Assembly (NCBI GenBank): GCA_937891445.1
Contig: CALAFV010000193.1
Coordinates: 1-16,457 of the forward strand
Length of the DNA: 16,457 nt
Direction of reading: 5' to 3'
Source of the DNA: an uncultured Phycisphaerales bacterium
GTDB lineage: Bacteria; Planctomycetota; Phycisphaerae; Phycisphaerales; UBA1924
Shown here piece by piece: positions 1-7,547 of this stretch (position 1 is the first letter of the stretch; each line of letters begins with the position of its first letter). The position numbers and the translations under genes are program-made. Under the pieces are notes generated by a model, which saw nothing but the letters and a program-made list of their open reading frames with translations, did no database searches and was not told where the DNA came from.

Positions 1-6
1 GCCCAC

Positions 7-951
7 ATGACGCAGGAGCAGATCGACCTCCTCCGGCGAACCATCTGCGCCGGCGCCACCCGCGACGAACTCGACATGTTCGTCAAGATCTGCGAGCGCA
101 CCCGCCTCGACCCCTTCGCCCGCCAGATCTACGCCGTCAAACGCTGGGACTCCCGCGCCCGCCGAGAAGTCCTCCAGCCCCAGACCTCCATCGACGGCTT
201 CCGCCTCATCGCCGAGCGCACCGGCAAGTACGCCGGCCAACTCGGCCCCTACTGGTGCGGCCCCGATGGGCAGTGGAAGGACGTCTGGCTCAGCGATGAG
301 CCCCCCGCGGCCGCCCGCGTCGCCGTCCTCCGCTCCGACTTCAAGGAGCCCCTCTGGGCCGTGGCCCGCTGGGACTCCTACGTCCAGACGGGCAAGGACG
401 GCCGCCCCCTGAGCATGTGGGGCAAGATGGGCGACCTGATGCTCGCCAAGTGCGCCGAGTCCCTCGCCCTCCGCCGCGCCTTCCCCAACGAACTCAGCGG
501 CCTCTACACCTCCGACGAGATGGCCCAGGCCGACCTCGCCGCCGCCGCCGTCGCCGAGGTCGTCGCGCCCGCGCAAGCGGCCCCAGCCGCCTCGCGACCC
601 ACGCCGAAGCGCCAGCCGGCGCCTTCCGCGCCACCCCAGCCCCCCGCGGCGGCCCAAAGCACAACCGCAGCCGACACCCCCGACCGCAACGAGGAACTGG
701 AGGCCGCCAAGAAGGTCCTCTGGGAAGCCGTCGAGGCCTGGGGCGGCGGCCAGACGAGAACCGCTGTCCGCAACGACTTCTGGAGCGTCGTCCGGCGCAG
801 CGGCTACTCCAAGGCCCGCCCCCCCACCGCCGTGGACTACCACGCGATGGCCACCACCTGCGACCGCCTTCGCGCCGAGGGCGTCAGTTTCGACGCGTGG
901 ATCAGCGGCGACGCGGACGACAACAAGGCCGCGAGCAAGCAGGTCGCTTAA
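7..951 (+). CDS. RecT/Bet-family single-strand annealing recombinase (5' end uncertain)
   Basis: This looks like a phage-type Bet/RecT single-strand annealing protein, a class that coats single-stranded DNA and pairs complementary strands during recombination. Residues 1-175 match the family core: LDPFARQIYAVKRWD at 34-48, an SIDGFRLIAERTGKY block at 61-75, and the alpha-helical stretch MLAKCAESLALRRAFP at 145-160 followed by SGLYTSDEM. Residues about 176-225 are an Ala/Pro-rich linker, and 226-300 form a charged C-terminal region I do not recognise. The chosen ATG lies six bases from the window edge and the frame is still open to the edge. Relatives often have some 20-30 residues before this point, so the true start may lie outside. 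No partner exonuclease, SSB or integrase is visible in the window. Base composition is like the neighbours. The family call is firm; whether it is prophage-derived or domesticated is unknown. Confidence 0.85.
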   Translation: MTQEQIDLLRRTICAGATRDELDMFVKICERTRLDPFARQIYAVKRWDSRARREVLQPQTSIDGFRLIAERTGKYAGQLGPYWCGPDGQWKDVWLSDEPPAAARVAVLRSDFKEPLWAVARWDSYVQTGKDGRPLSMWGKMGDLMLAKCAESLALRRAFPNELSGLYTSDEMAQADLAAAAVAEVVAPAQAAPAASRPTPKRQPAPSAPPQPPAAAQSTTAADTPDRNEELEAAKKVLWEAVEAWGGGQTRTAVRNDFWSVVRRSGYSKARPPTAVDYHAMATTCDRLRAEGVSFDAWISGDADDNKAASKQVA

Positions 952-988
952 GCCGACGACCGACCCACCCTCACCACATGTGCGCAGC

Positions 989-1031
989 AGGTCGCGCGGC
1001 GCCACCACCCCAGCCCCGGCGCCGCGCACCT
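989..1031. repeat. GC-rich inverted repeat (hairpin) downstream of the RecT-like gene
   Basis: A perfect 10-base inverted repeat, GCGCGGCGCC at 994-1003 and GGCGCCGCGC at 1018-1027, encloses a 14-base loop. The arms continue with AGGT (989-992) and ACCT (1028-1031) across a single bulged C. It lies 38 bases after the recT-like stop in the gap between two converging genes. There is no T-run directly after it on either strand, so it is not a canonical terminator alone. It may block read-through or protect RNA 3' ends. Confidence 0.6.
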
Positions 1032-1040
1032 GATCCATGG

Positions 1041-1076
1041 ACGCCGCGGCAAACACGGAAGTGTGCCGCGGCGTTT
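1041..1076 (+). terminator. Hairpin with short T-run between converging genes
   Basis: The arms ACGCCGCGGCA (1041-1051) and TGCCGCGGCGT (1064-1074) are exact complements. The loop can pair further (ACAC with GTGT) to leave a GGAA tetraloop of the GNRA type. On the plus strand the stem runs into TTTC, a weak U-tract, so it may end transcription from the recT-like gene. On the minus strand it starts two bases after the TAG stop of the CYTH gene and may serve that mRNA too, but no T-run follows there. Confidence 0.45.
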
Positions 1077-1628
1077 CTACTCCTTGCCCGCGATCAGGTC
1101 CGCGTACCCGCGCCCGATCCCCTCCCCCATCACCGGCCGGAACGCCTCGATCAGTTCCCCCACCAGTTCGCGGCACCGCTCGACCGACCGCTCCTCCGTC
1201 ACCGGCGCCTCGAACTCGATGTAGTGCCCCAACCCCTCGACCCGGTCCAGGTGGATCCGCACCCCCTCCCACATCCACAGTTCCCGCACCTTCCGCACCA
1301 CCACCCCCGCCTCCGGCACGCCCCGCTCCCCATACAACTCGCGGAACCGCTCCGGCGTGTACACCTCGTACTCGCTCACCCGCGCCCGGGCCTCATCCGG
1401 CCGCTCGTAGCGGATGTACTCCGTCACCCGCTCCGACCCGATGACCCGCTGCCCGTAGTTCGCTTCCTCGACGTACGCCGTCTCACGCTTCTTCATCCGG
1501 GCGTCCGCCACGCGGAAGTACGTGTCCGTCTGCTGCATGATCTCCTTCAGCACCGCGCCGATCCTCGCGGCGATCGATCGCGCCAGCGCCGGGTCGCGCA
1601 GTTCCGCCTTGTACTCGACGTTCCGCAC
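1077..1628 (-). CDS. CYTH-domain protein (class IV adenylate cyclase / thiamine-triphosphatase-like fold)
   Basis: This 183-residue protein belongs to the CYTH superfamily, whose tunnel-shaped beta barrel binds metal ions and triphosphate-containing substrates. The N-terminal signature appears as NVEYKAEL (3-10), with the first Glu of ExExK replaced by Asn, as in several CyaB-like members. QTDTYFRV (33-40), RMKKRE (44-49), YIRYERPD (71-78), the KVRELW strand (113-118) and LDRVEGLGHYIEFE (127-140) supply the expected rows of charged barrel residues. The true activity (cyclase, phosphatase or other) cannot be read from sequence. I chose GTG at 1628 because the domain starts there and AGGA lies six bases upstream; the longer open frame would run into the neighbouring glycosyltransferase gene. 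The gap to that gene is 40 bases, so the two are probably cotranscribed. Confidence 0.85.
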   Translation of the reverse strand: MRNVEYKAELRDPALARSIAARIGAVLKEIMQQTDTYFRVADARMKKRETAYVEEANYGQRVIGSERVTEYIRYERPDEARARVSEYEVYTPERFRELYGERGVPEAGVVVRKVRELWMWEGVRIHLDRVEGLGHYIEFEAPVTEERSVERCRELVGELIEAFRPVMGEGIGRGYADLIAGKE

Positions 1629-1668
1629 GGCTGATCCTAGCCCCCCGCGGACCCGCGCTCGCCGCTGC

Positions 1669-3210
1669 TCACTCTCGCGGCCGCGTCCACACCGGCGACC
1701 AGCCCTCTTCCCCCACGCGAGACAGCGTGATCGGCCCCTGCCGGAACTCGATGGTCTCACCCGGGCCGGGCGCCCACCCATCGTCCTCGTGGTACATCAC
1801 CAGGTCGCCGGGGGCGGGAGCGCCGATCGGCGTGCCGTCGTACGCGTGCGTGCGCCGCGGCCAGCGGCCCAGGTGCAGGTACACCCGCGCCCCGCGTGCC
1901 CCCTCGGGGAGCCCCCCCTCCCAGACTTCCGTCGCCCCCAACTCGCGCAGCCGCTCGAACATCGCCGGGTAGTGCGCCCCGCGCCCGCGGTCCAGCCGGA
2001 TCGGCGCCACCGCGATAACCGCCGCCGCAACCGCACCGACGGGCAGCGCCCAACGCTCCACCCCGTTGCGCACGCGCTTGACCCACGCCGGCGCGTCGTG
2101 CACGAGCCACACCGCCGTCATCCACGACCACGCCGGGTACGCCGGCAGCAGATACCGCGGCCGCTTGTCCGCGAACATCGACAGCAGAACCAGCCATGCC
2201 AGCGACCACAGGACCGCGAGTTTCAGCCCCCACGACGCCCACTCCGCCCACCCGGCCTGACCAACGCCCGCGGGCGGCGGCGCGCCGCGTCCCGCCCACG
2301 CCCGCCGCACCCACGCCGCGATGGCGAGCACCACCGTGATCAGCCACGGCCAGTACTGCCGCGCCAGTTCGACGAGGTAATACAGCGGGCTGGTCGCGTC
2401 GGCGTTCATGCCCTCGATGCGCCCGGCGGCCCGCTGCATGATCTCACGGCCGAAGTACGCGCTCGTGAACGCCTCGCCGTGGATCGCGTACATCGACACG
2501 TGCCACGGCGCCGCGATCGCCGCCGCAACCAGCGCCGCGGCCAGCACCCACCCGCACCACCGCGCCCGCCCGATCCACACGAGCCACACGGCCACGATCG
2601 CCAGCGGGATCAGCCCGACCAGCGGCTTGGTCAGCAGCGCCAGCCCGATCGGCACGCCCAGCGCCGCCAGTCGCCGCCCTCGCCCGCTCGCGACGGCCGA
2701 GCACGCGATCCACAGCGCCGCGCAGAAGAACAGCAACTGCCACATGTCCAGCGAGATCGCCCTCGCGTGGCGCGTGAACTCCAGCGTCATCGCCAGCACG
2801 ATCCCCGCCAGCACCGCGGTGCGCCGCCCGCTGGCCGTCCGCACCGCGGCCACCGTGCACAGCACCGAGCCGATCGCGGCCACGACCGACGGCAGCCGCG
2901 CCGCCAGAATCGACGGCCCCATGAGCCACAGCACAAAACCATGGATCCAGAACGCCAGCGGCGGCTTGTTGAAGTACGGCGTCCCCTCCGGCCCCGGCCC
3001 GCCGTACCCGGTCAGACTCCACAGGTGCGACCAGTCCCCCTCCCCCGCCGCCCGCCACCCCTGCAGGCCGATCGCCGCGTACCACCCCGTGTCCACCGCG
3101 AAGATCCCCTGCCACAACTTCGGGATCGTCAGGCACAGGACCAGCGCCGCGGGCAGCGCGTAGAGCCGCAGGGACCAGCGTCGGCGCTTCGTGCCCATCG
3201 GCGTGGACAT
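1669..3210 (-). CDS. ArnT-like/PMT-family membrane glycosyltransferase
   Basis: This 513-residue polytopic membrane protein is of the GT-C type (ArnT/PMT-like). Such enzymes move a sugar from a polyprenyl-phosphate carrier to a lipid or protein on the outer face of the membrane. The first helix covers about residues 15-33. The loop after it carries Asp40 (VDTGWYA), in the place of the family's catalytic acidic motif, and PYFNKPPLAFWI (78-89) with ARLPS (104-108), all typical of ArnT relatives. RHARAISLDMWQLLFF (147-162) and LTKPLVGLIPLA (193-204) follow, then more helices to about residue 400. The C-terminal soluble part (about 415-513) is not recognised. Acceptor and sugar cannot be predicted. 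ATG 3210 and ATG 3198 are both possible starts; neither has a good ribosome site. A terminator at 3265-3299 isolates it from upstream genes, so it likely has its own promoter. Confidence 0.8.
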   Translation of the reverse strand: MSTPMGTKRRRWSLRLYALPAALVLCLTIPKLWQGIFAVDTGWYAAIGLQGWRAAGEGDWSHLWSLTGYGGPGPEGTPYFNKPPLAFWIHGFVLWLMGPSILAARLPSVVAAIGSVLCTVAAVRTASGRRTAVLAGIVLAMTLEFTRHARAISLDMWQLLFFCAALWIACSAVASGRGRRLAALGVPIGLALLTKPLVGLIPLAIVAVWLVWIGRARWCGWVLAAALVAAAIAAPWHVSMYAIHGEAFTSAYFGREIMQRAAGRIEGMNADATSPLYYLVELARQYWPWLITVVLAIAAWVRRAWAGRGAPPPAGVGQAGWAEWASWGLKLAVLWSLAWLVLLSMFADKRPRYLLPAYPAWSWMTAVWLVHDAPAWVKRVRNGVERWALPVGAVAAAVIAVAPIRLDRGRGAHYPAMFERLRELGATEVWEGGLPEGARGARVYLHLGRWPRRTHAYDGTPIGAPAPGDLVMYHEDDGWAPGPGETIEFRQGPITLSRVGEEGWSPVWTRPRE

Positions 3211-3264
3211 GGGGGTGGAGGGTAGCGGCCGCCGCCCCGGAAGTCACAGAGGCTAGCGGCCCTC

Positions 3265-3299
3265 AAAAAACAACGCGTGCGCCCGCTGGGAGCGCACGC
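3265..3299 (-). terminator. Rho-independent terminator after the zinc-ribbon gene
   Basis: Read on the minus strand, the stem GCGTGCGC (3299-3292) and GCGCACGC (3282-3275) encloses a nine-base loop, followed by GTTG and six Ts (3270-3265). This is a textbook intrinsic terminator, 30 bases after the stop of the coiled-coil/zinc-ribbon gene. It is the clearest transcription stop in the window. Confidence 0.88.
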
Positions 3300-3329
3300 C
3301 GTGATTCTCGATCCCTGTGGTTCCGGCCG

Positions 3330-4088
3330 TTACGTCTTGGCCACCTGCTTGCTCGGCCGCACGATGTCCTTGTCCTCGGTGTACAGGATCGACCCGCAGG
3401 AGACGCAGCGGGTCAGCCGGCCGGCGACGATGGAGTTGAGGATCTCCATCGGCAGCGTCATGTAGCACGCGGCACAGGAGTACTCGTAGTTGCGCCGGTC
3501 CACGACCTCGACGTGGGCCATCGCCTCATCGCCGCGGGTGCGGATCAGCCCCTCGAGCACCTGGAGGGCGTCGGCGGGGATGCCGGTGGCCAGTTCCTGT
3601 CGCTTGGCGGTCAGTTCCGCAAGCCGGTCCCTGATCTCGGCCTCGCGGGCCGCCCGGTCGGCCTCGGCGACGCCGACCTGCTTGCGGCGCTGCTCGGACT
3701 CGACCTGCAGATCCGCCAGGGCCTTCTCGAGTTCCTCGATCTTGGCCATCGCGGCCAGCGCCTGCTCCTCGAACGTGGACTTCTCGTCCTTGTAGTTTCC
3801 GAGTTCGGTGAGGAAGGCGTTGTATTCCTTCGCGGTCTTGGCCGCGTTCATCTGCTCGCGGATGGCCGCGATCTTCTGATCAAGCCGCTTGGCTTCCCCC
3901 TCGGCGTTGGCGCTCGCCGCCCGGTACTGCTTGAGTTGAGCCTCGAGCGCGGCCGCGCGGGTCTGGATCGCCTGCTGCTGCTTGATCTGTTCCCCGAGGA
4001 ATCGCTCCGCCGCGTCGAGTCTGGTGCGGAGGCCACGGAGTTGTTTGTCAACACGGAACAGTTCAAGAAGCTGCGCGGTTACGGTCAT
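3330..4088 (-). CDS. Coiled-coil protein with C-terminal C4 zinc ribbon (zf-RING_7 / CdsZ family)
   Basis: This 252-residue protein has a long coiled coil (about residues 5-165, rich in Gln, Glu, Lys and Ala) followed by a C4 zinc ribbon. The metal ligands are Cys205 and Cys208 (CAAC) and Cys228 and Cys231 (CVSC). The block AKTAKEYNAFLTEL (85-98) is characteristic of this family, formerly DUF164. Members occur in many bacteria; the chlamydial one, CdsZ, is linked to type III secretion, but no secretion genes are nearby, so the role here is unknown. Nucleic-acid or protein binding is plausible. GGAG six bases upstream supports the ATG at 4088. It appears to be a monocistronic unit, with a promoter candidate at 4158-4187 and an intrinsic terminator at 3265-3299. 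Confidence 0.85.
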   Translation of the reverse strand: MTVTAQLLELFRVDKQLRGLRTRLDAAERFLGEQIKQQQAIQTRAAALEAQLKQYRAASANAEGEAKRLDQKIAAIREQMNAAKTAKEYNAFLTELGNYKDEKSTFEEQALAAMAKIEELEKALADLQVESEQRRKQVGVAEADRAAREAEIRDRLAELTAKRQELATGIPADALQVLEGLIRTRGDEAMAHVEVVDRRNYEYSCAACYMTLPMEILNSIVAGRLTRCVSCGSILYTEDKDIVRPSKQVAKT

Positions 4089-4157
4089 CCAGTGCTCCGA
4101 CCTGTGTCTCCCCTGCGGCGTCGCCCTTCGCCTGCCGAGGCTTCAGAGAACAAAAAA

Positions 4158-4187
4158 ATCTTAGTCCGCCAGCACCCCTGCGGCCAA
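4158..4187 (-). promoter_or_regulatory. Putative sigma-70-type promoter for the zinc-ribbon gene
   Basis: On the minus strand, TTGGCC (4187-4182) and TAAGAT (4163-4158) are separated by 18 bases; each matches four of six consensus bases. They lie in an unusually AT-rich patch just before a run of seven Ts, and would give a leader of roughly 60 bases before the ATG at 4088. The same T-run could instead serve as the tail of a weak cdsA terminator, since an imperfect CCGCAG/CTGGCGG stem precedes it by seven bases. Confidence 0.4.
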
Positions 4188-4212
4188 CGCCATTTCCACC
4201 GCCCGGGCGCAA

Positions 4213-5109
4213 TCACACCCCCCGCAGCAGCCAGTAGGCCACCGGGGCGACCATCAGCACCGAGTCCAGCAGGTCCAGCACACCCCCGAAGCCCGGCAGC
4301 CAGCGCCCCGAGTCCTTGATCCCGGCATCCCGCTTGAACAGGCTCTCGGCGAGGTCCCCGGCCTGCCCCACGAGGGCGAAAACGGCCCCGCAGACCGCCC
4401 CGAGCCCCACGCCGGGCGACCGTGGCACGCCGGCCCGCTGGAGCACCCAGGCGCCCACCGCCCCGACCAGGGCGGCGAACACAACCCCTCCGGCCAGCCC
4501 CTCCCACGTCTTCCCGGGGCTCAGCCAGGGGATGAGTTTGTGGCGCCCGATCGTGATCCCCGTGAAGAACGCCCCGATGTCGCTGCACTTGACCACCAGC
4601 AGCACCCACAGCACCACCCACGCCGAGTGCTCGCGCCGGATCACCAGGATGAAGCCGAGCATCAGCCCCAGATAGACGAACGCCAGCAGCGTCCCCCCCG
4701 CCGCGGCCACGATCCCCTCGAACGTCCGCTTGCGGGAGTAGAAGATCAGCGACCCCATCAGGACCATCACGGCCCCGGTCGAGACCAGGGCCGCGCCGGT
4801 CACGCCGTCCACCGACTCGGGAACGAAGCACGACAGAAGCAGGCCCGAGAACGCCGCGGTCGTCGTGACGCGCTTCGAACCCGCGATCCCGTTGTCCGCC
4901 AGGATGTGCGCCAGTTCGCGCGAGGCCAGGAAGGTGATCACCAGCAGCGCGAGGAAAATGAACGACCCCGGCGGGAAGTCCACCCGGCCGCCGAAGAGCC
5001 CGCGCAGCGACTCAGGGATGGGCGAGGCGTCCAGCCGCTCGTCGAACCACAAACCGACGACCACCAGCGCGACAAGAACCGGTCCCAGAGCCAGCCGGTG
5101 GCGGAGCAT
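4213..5109 (-). CDS. cdsA: Phosphatidate cytidylyltransferase (CDP-diacylglycerol synthase)
   Basis: CdsA joins CTP and phosphatidic acid to give CDP-diacylglycerol, the precursor of membrane phospholipids, in the cytoplasmic membrane. The 298-residue protein has multiple membrane segments (about 8-22, 48-65, 85-97, 105-124, 135-157, 162-184, 205-223, 237-249). Diagnostic motifs are KCSDIGAFFTG (174-184), SPGKTWEG (197-204) and the C-terminal block GDLAESLFKRD...KDSG..LPGFGG..D (251-279). The C-terminal signature differs from the usual family pattern: Phe274 stands where PGHGG has His, and Leu280 stands where the DR.D motif has Arg. All other signature positions are kept, so the enzyme is probably active. 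It starts 33 bases after the uppS stop, a pairing seen in many bacteria. ATG 5109 has no clear ribosome site, suggesting leaderless-like or coupled translation. Confidence 0.92.
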   Translation of the reverse strand: MLRHRLALGPVLVALVVVGLWFDERLDASPIPESLRGLFGGRVDFPPGSFIFLALLVITFLASRELAHILADNGIAGSKRVTTTAAFSGLLLSCFVPESVDGVTGAALVSTGAVMVLMGSLIFYSRKRTFEGIVAAAGGTLLAFVYLGLMLGFILVIRREHSAWVVLWVLLVVKCSDIGAFFTGITIGRHKLIPWLSPGKTWEGLAGGVVFAALVGAVGAWVLQRAGVPRSPGVGLGAVCGAVFALVGQAGDLAESLFKRDAGIKDSGRWLPGFGGVLDLLDSVLMVAPVAYWLLRGV

Positions 5110-5142
5110 GGGGCGGAGGATAGGTCGGGTGGCCCTCCGCGC

Positions 5143-5991
5143 CTACCCGGCCAGCCCCCCGAACGTCCGCCGCCTCCCCGCGTAGTCCCGGATCGCCGCG
5201 TGCAGATCCGCCGCGCGGAAGTCGGGCCACAACTTGTTCGTCACGTGCAGTTCCGCGTAACTGATCTGCCACAGCAGGTAGTTGCTCACCCGCATCTCCC
5301 CCGCCGTGCGGATGAGCAGGTCGGGGTCCGGCAGGCCCGCCGTGTACAGGTGCGACGCCACGGTGGACTCGTCGATGTCGTCCGGGCTCAACTCCCCCGC
5401 GGCGACCTTGCGGGCGATCGCCCGAGCCGCGTCGGTGATCTCCGCCCGCGAGCCGTAGTTCACCGCCAGGCACAGCGTCGGGCCGGTGTTGGCCGCGGTG
5501 TCCGCCATCAGGCGGTCCACGGCCGCCAGAACCATCTTCGGCAGCCCATCGCGCCGCCCGATCTGCACGAAGCGGATGTTTTTCCGCATCAACTGGTCGC
5601 GCTCCCCCTCCAGGTACATCTCGTAGAGGCCCATCAGGGCCTCCACCTCCTCCTCGGGGCGTTTCCAGTTCTCGATGCTGAACGAGTACAGCGTCAGGAC
5701 CTCGACGCCCAGCGCGCCGCACTCCTCGATCACGGCGCGAACCGCCGCCGCCCCGGCCCTGTGCCCGAACATGCGGGGAAGCCCCTGTTTGCTCGCCCAG
5801 CGGCCGTTGCCGTCCATGATGATCGCGATGTGCCGGGGGATCCGCTCCGGGTGAACGTCCGGGAGGCGCGACTGAGGGTCGGCCTCGGGCGAGCGGCGGC
5901 GCATCCGGGCCACGACCGCGGCGGCTCGTGCTTCATCCGATTGCAGGTCCGCCCCGGAGGAAGATGCCGGGGCGGCGGCGGCAGGGGTCAT
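5143..5991 (-). CDS. uppS: Isoprenyl transferase (di-trans,poly-cis-undecaprenyl diphosphate synthase)
   Basis: UppS adds isopentenyl units in cis to farnesyl diphosphate to make undecaprenyl diphosphate, the carrier lipid for peptidoglycan and surface sugars. The cis-prenyltransferase signatures are all present: HIAIIMDGNGRWA (54-66) with catalytic Asp60, the FGHRAG loop (75-80), FSIENWKRP (104-112) and RTAGEMRVSNYLLWQ (228-242), followed by ELHVTNKLWPDF (247-258). I chose the ATG at 5991 because GGAG lies nine bases upstream; an in-frame GTG at 6006 overlaps that ribosome site and has none of its own. The protein is 282 residues; compared with the roughly 250-residue E. coli enzyme it has an Ala/Arg-rich N-terminal extension of about 35 residues of unknown use. 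It lies between purA and cdsA on one strand. Chain length of the product cannot be read from sequence. Confidence 0.93.
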   Translation of the reverse strand: MTPAAAAPASSSGADLQSDEARAAAVVARMRRRSPEADPQSRLPDVHPERIPRHIAIIMDGNGRWASKQGLPRMFGHRAGAAAVRAVIEECGALGVEVLTLYSFSIENWKRPEEEVEALMGLYEMYLEGERDQLMRKNIRFVQIGRRDGLPKMVLAAVDRLMADTAANTGPTLCLAVNYGSRAEITDAARAIARKVAAGELSPDDIDESTVASHLYTAGLPDPDLLIRTAGEMRVSNYLLWQISYAELHVTNKLWPDFRAADLHAAIRDYAGRRRTFGGLAG

Positions 5992-6106
5992 CAATCGCTT
6001 CTCCACGAAGGCGGACGACGCACGGGCCGAAGAGGTCTACGCCCGCTGTCCGCCGCGGTTCGTCATCATCCCGCGCCCCCGCCGCATTGTTGGCAGGCGC
6101 GCGATC

Positions 6107-6138
6107 GGCCTTTCGGCCCTCTCCCCGCCGGCGCCGGC
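6107..6138. repeat. GC-rich inverted repeats downstream of purA
   Basis: Two short inverted repeats follow the purA stop. One is the perfect 12-base palindrome GCCGGCGCCGGC (6127-6138). The other is a GGCC-GAAA-GGCC hairpin with a GNRA loop on the minus strand (6118-6107). Neither is followed by a T-run, so they are not typical terminators; they may slow or process the transcript before uppS. The rest of the 149-base purA-uppS gap shows nothing I can name. Confidence 0.35.
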
Positions 6139-6140
6139 CC

Positions 6141-7547
6141 TCAGTCGCAGACGATCGTCTGCTCCCGGTCCGGACCGACACCGATCAGTCGGATCGGGAT
6201 GCCGACGGTGGACTCGACCAGGTCCAGATACGCCCGCGCCGCCGCCGGCAGGTCGGCCCGGCGCTGCACGCGCGAGATGTCCTCGGGGAAGCCGGGCAGT
6301 TCCGTGTACACCGGACGAACCCCGGCGAGCATCTCCGCATCGGGGAAGAACCGGTCCACTTCCGTCAGGTCGGTCGCCGCCTCGGCCCCGGCGACCTGGT
6401 AGCGCGTGCAGACCCGCAGCGTCGGCAGGCCGGCGAGCACGTCCAGCAGCGTCACCGCCAGCGACGTCGCGCCGCTGAGCATCGCCGAGTACCGCACAGC
6501 AACCAGGTCCAGCCACCCCACGCGCCGCGGCCGCCCGGTCGTCGTCCCGTACTCGCGACCGCGCCGGCGGATCGTCTCACCCGTCTCATCCAGCAGTTCG
6601 GTGGGCATCGGGCCGTTGCCGACGCGCGTCGAGTACGCCTTGACCACGCCGATGCACTCCCCCACCTGCGTCCCCGGCACGCCCGTCCCCGCCGGAATCC
6701 CCAGCGCCGTGCAACTGGAACTGGTCACGAACGGGAACGTGCCGTGGTCCACGTCCAGCAGCGCCGCGTTGGCCCCCTCGAACAGCACGCGTTTGCCCGC
6801 GCGGAGCATGTCGTGCAGGAGGTACGTCGTGTCGCGGATCGACGGCGCCAGCCGCCGCCCCAGGTCCAGCGCCCACGCGGTCAACTCCTCCGCATTGAAC
6901 TGCGGCGCCGTGTCGCCCCCCAGCCCGCGCAGCATCGGGTTCTTGATCGCGCACGCCAGTTCGAGTTTCTGCCGCAGCAGCGCCGGGCGCAGCAGGTCGC
7001 CCATGCGCACCGCCGTGGCGCGCTGCGCCTTGTCCGCGTAGCACGGGCCGATGCCCCGCTTCGTGGTCCCGATGGAGTTGCCCGCCGCGCCCGCCTCGGC
7101 GCCGATCGGCGCCGCCCCGCGGCCCGACAGCACCATCTCGCGCAGTTCATCCTCGGCCTTGTGGTACGGCATGACGACGTGCGCGCGGTCCGAGATCACC
7201 AGCCCGGAGGTGTCCACGCCGCGCGCCGCCAGCCCGTCGGTCTCCTTCAGCACGACCTCCGGGTCCACGACCACGCCGTTGCCGATGATCGCCAGTTTGC
7301 CGGGGTACAGGATCCCCGACGGGATCAGGTGCAGCGCGTACCGCTCGCCCTTGACCACCACCGAGTGTCCGGCGTTGGCCCCGCCGTTGTACCGGACCAC
7401 CGCCTCGTAGTCCGGCGCCAGCAGGTCCACGACCTTCCCCTTCCCCTCATCCCCCCACTGCAACCCCACAACCGCGGCGCACAACCCGCCTGCGGGGAGC
7501 GGGAGCCGGGAACGAGCCGGAAGGGATTCGGTGGCGGCGCTGCTCAT
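6141..7547 (-). CDS. purA: Adenylosuccinate synthetase
   Basis: PurA joins IMP and aspartate using GTP, the first committed step from IMP to AMP, in the cytoplasm. The 468-residue protein has GLQWGDEGKGK (28-38) with catalytic Asp33, NAGH (58-61) with catalytic His61, the IMP-binding GTTKRGIGPCYADK (160-173), LFEGANAALLDVDHGTFPF (255-273), VGNGPMPTEL (309-318) and GTTTGRPRRVGWLD (334-347). The C-terminal GVGPDREQTI (456-465) matches the usual base-binding end. It is about 35 residues longer than the common 430, mostly because of a 22-residue N-terminal extension before the P-loop-like motif. GAGGA five bases upstream supports the ATG at 7547. It heads the minus-strand group purA-uppS-cdsA, but the 149-base gap after it leaves cotranscription unproven. 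It is divergent from a small zinc-ribbon gene. Confidence 0.96.
   Translation of the reverse strand: MSSAATESLPARSRLPLPAGGLCAAVVGLQWGDEGKGKVVDLLAPDYEAVVRYNGGANAGHSVVVKGERYALHLIPSGILYPGKLAIIGNGVVVDPEVVLKETDGLAARGVDTSGLVISDRAHVVMPYHKAEDELREMVLSGRGAAPIGAEAGAAGNSIGTTKRGIGPCYADKAQRATAVRMGDLLRPALLRQKLELACAIKNPMLRGLGGDTAPQFNAEELTAWALDLGRRLAPSIRDTTYLLHDMLRAGKRVLFEGANAALLDVDHGTFPFVTSSSCTALGIPAGTGVPGTQVGECIGVVKAYSTRVGNGPMPTELLDETGETIRRRGREYGTTTGRPRRVGWLDLVAVRYSAMLSGATSLAVTLLDVLAGLPTLRVCTRYQVAGAEAATDLTEVDRFFPDAEMLAGVRPVYTELPGFPEDISRVQRRADLPAAARAYLDLVESTVGIPIRLIGVGPDREQTIVCD

Noticed and set aside
417..1634. Long plus-strand open frame of 405 codons over the recT-like and CYTH genes
   Set aside because: Its translation is Arg/Pro-rich low complexity, typical of an off-frame read in GC-rich DNA, and it overlaps two genes with clear family motifs.
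4540..6402. Plus-strand open frame of 620 codons opposite cdsA, uppS and purA
   Set aside because: Same antisense composition artefact; all three minus-strand genes carry complete family signatures.
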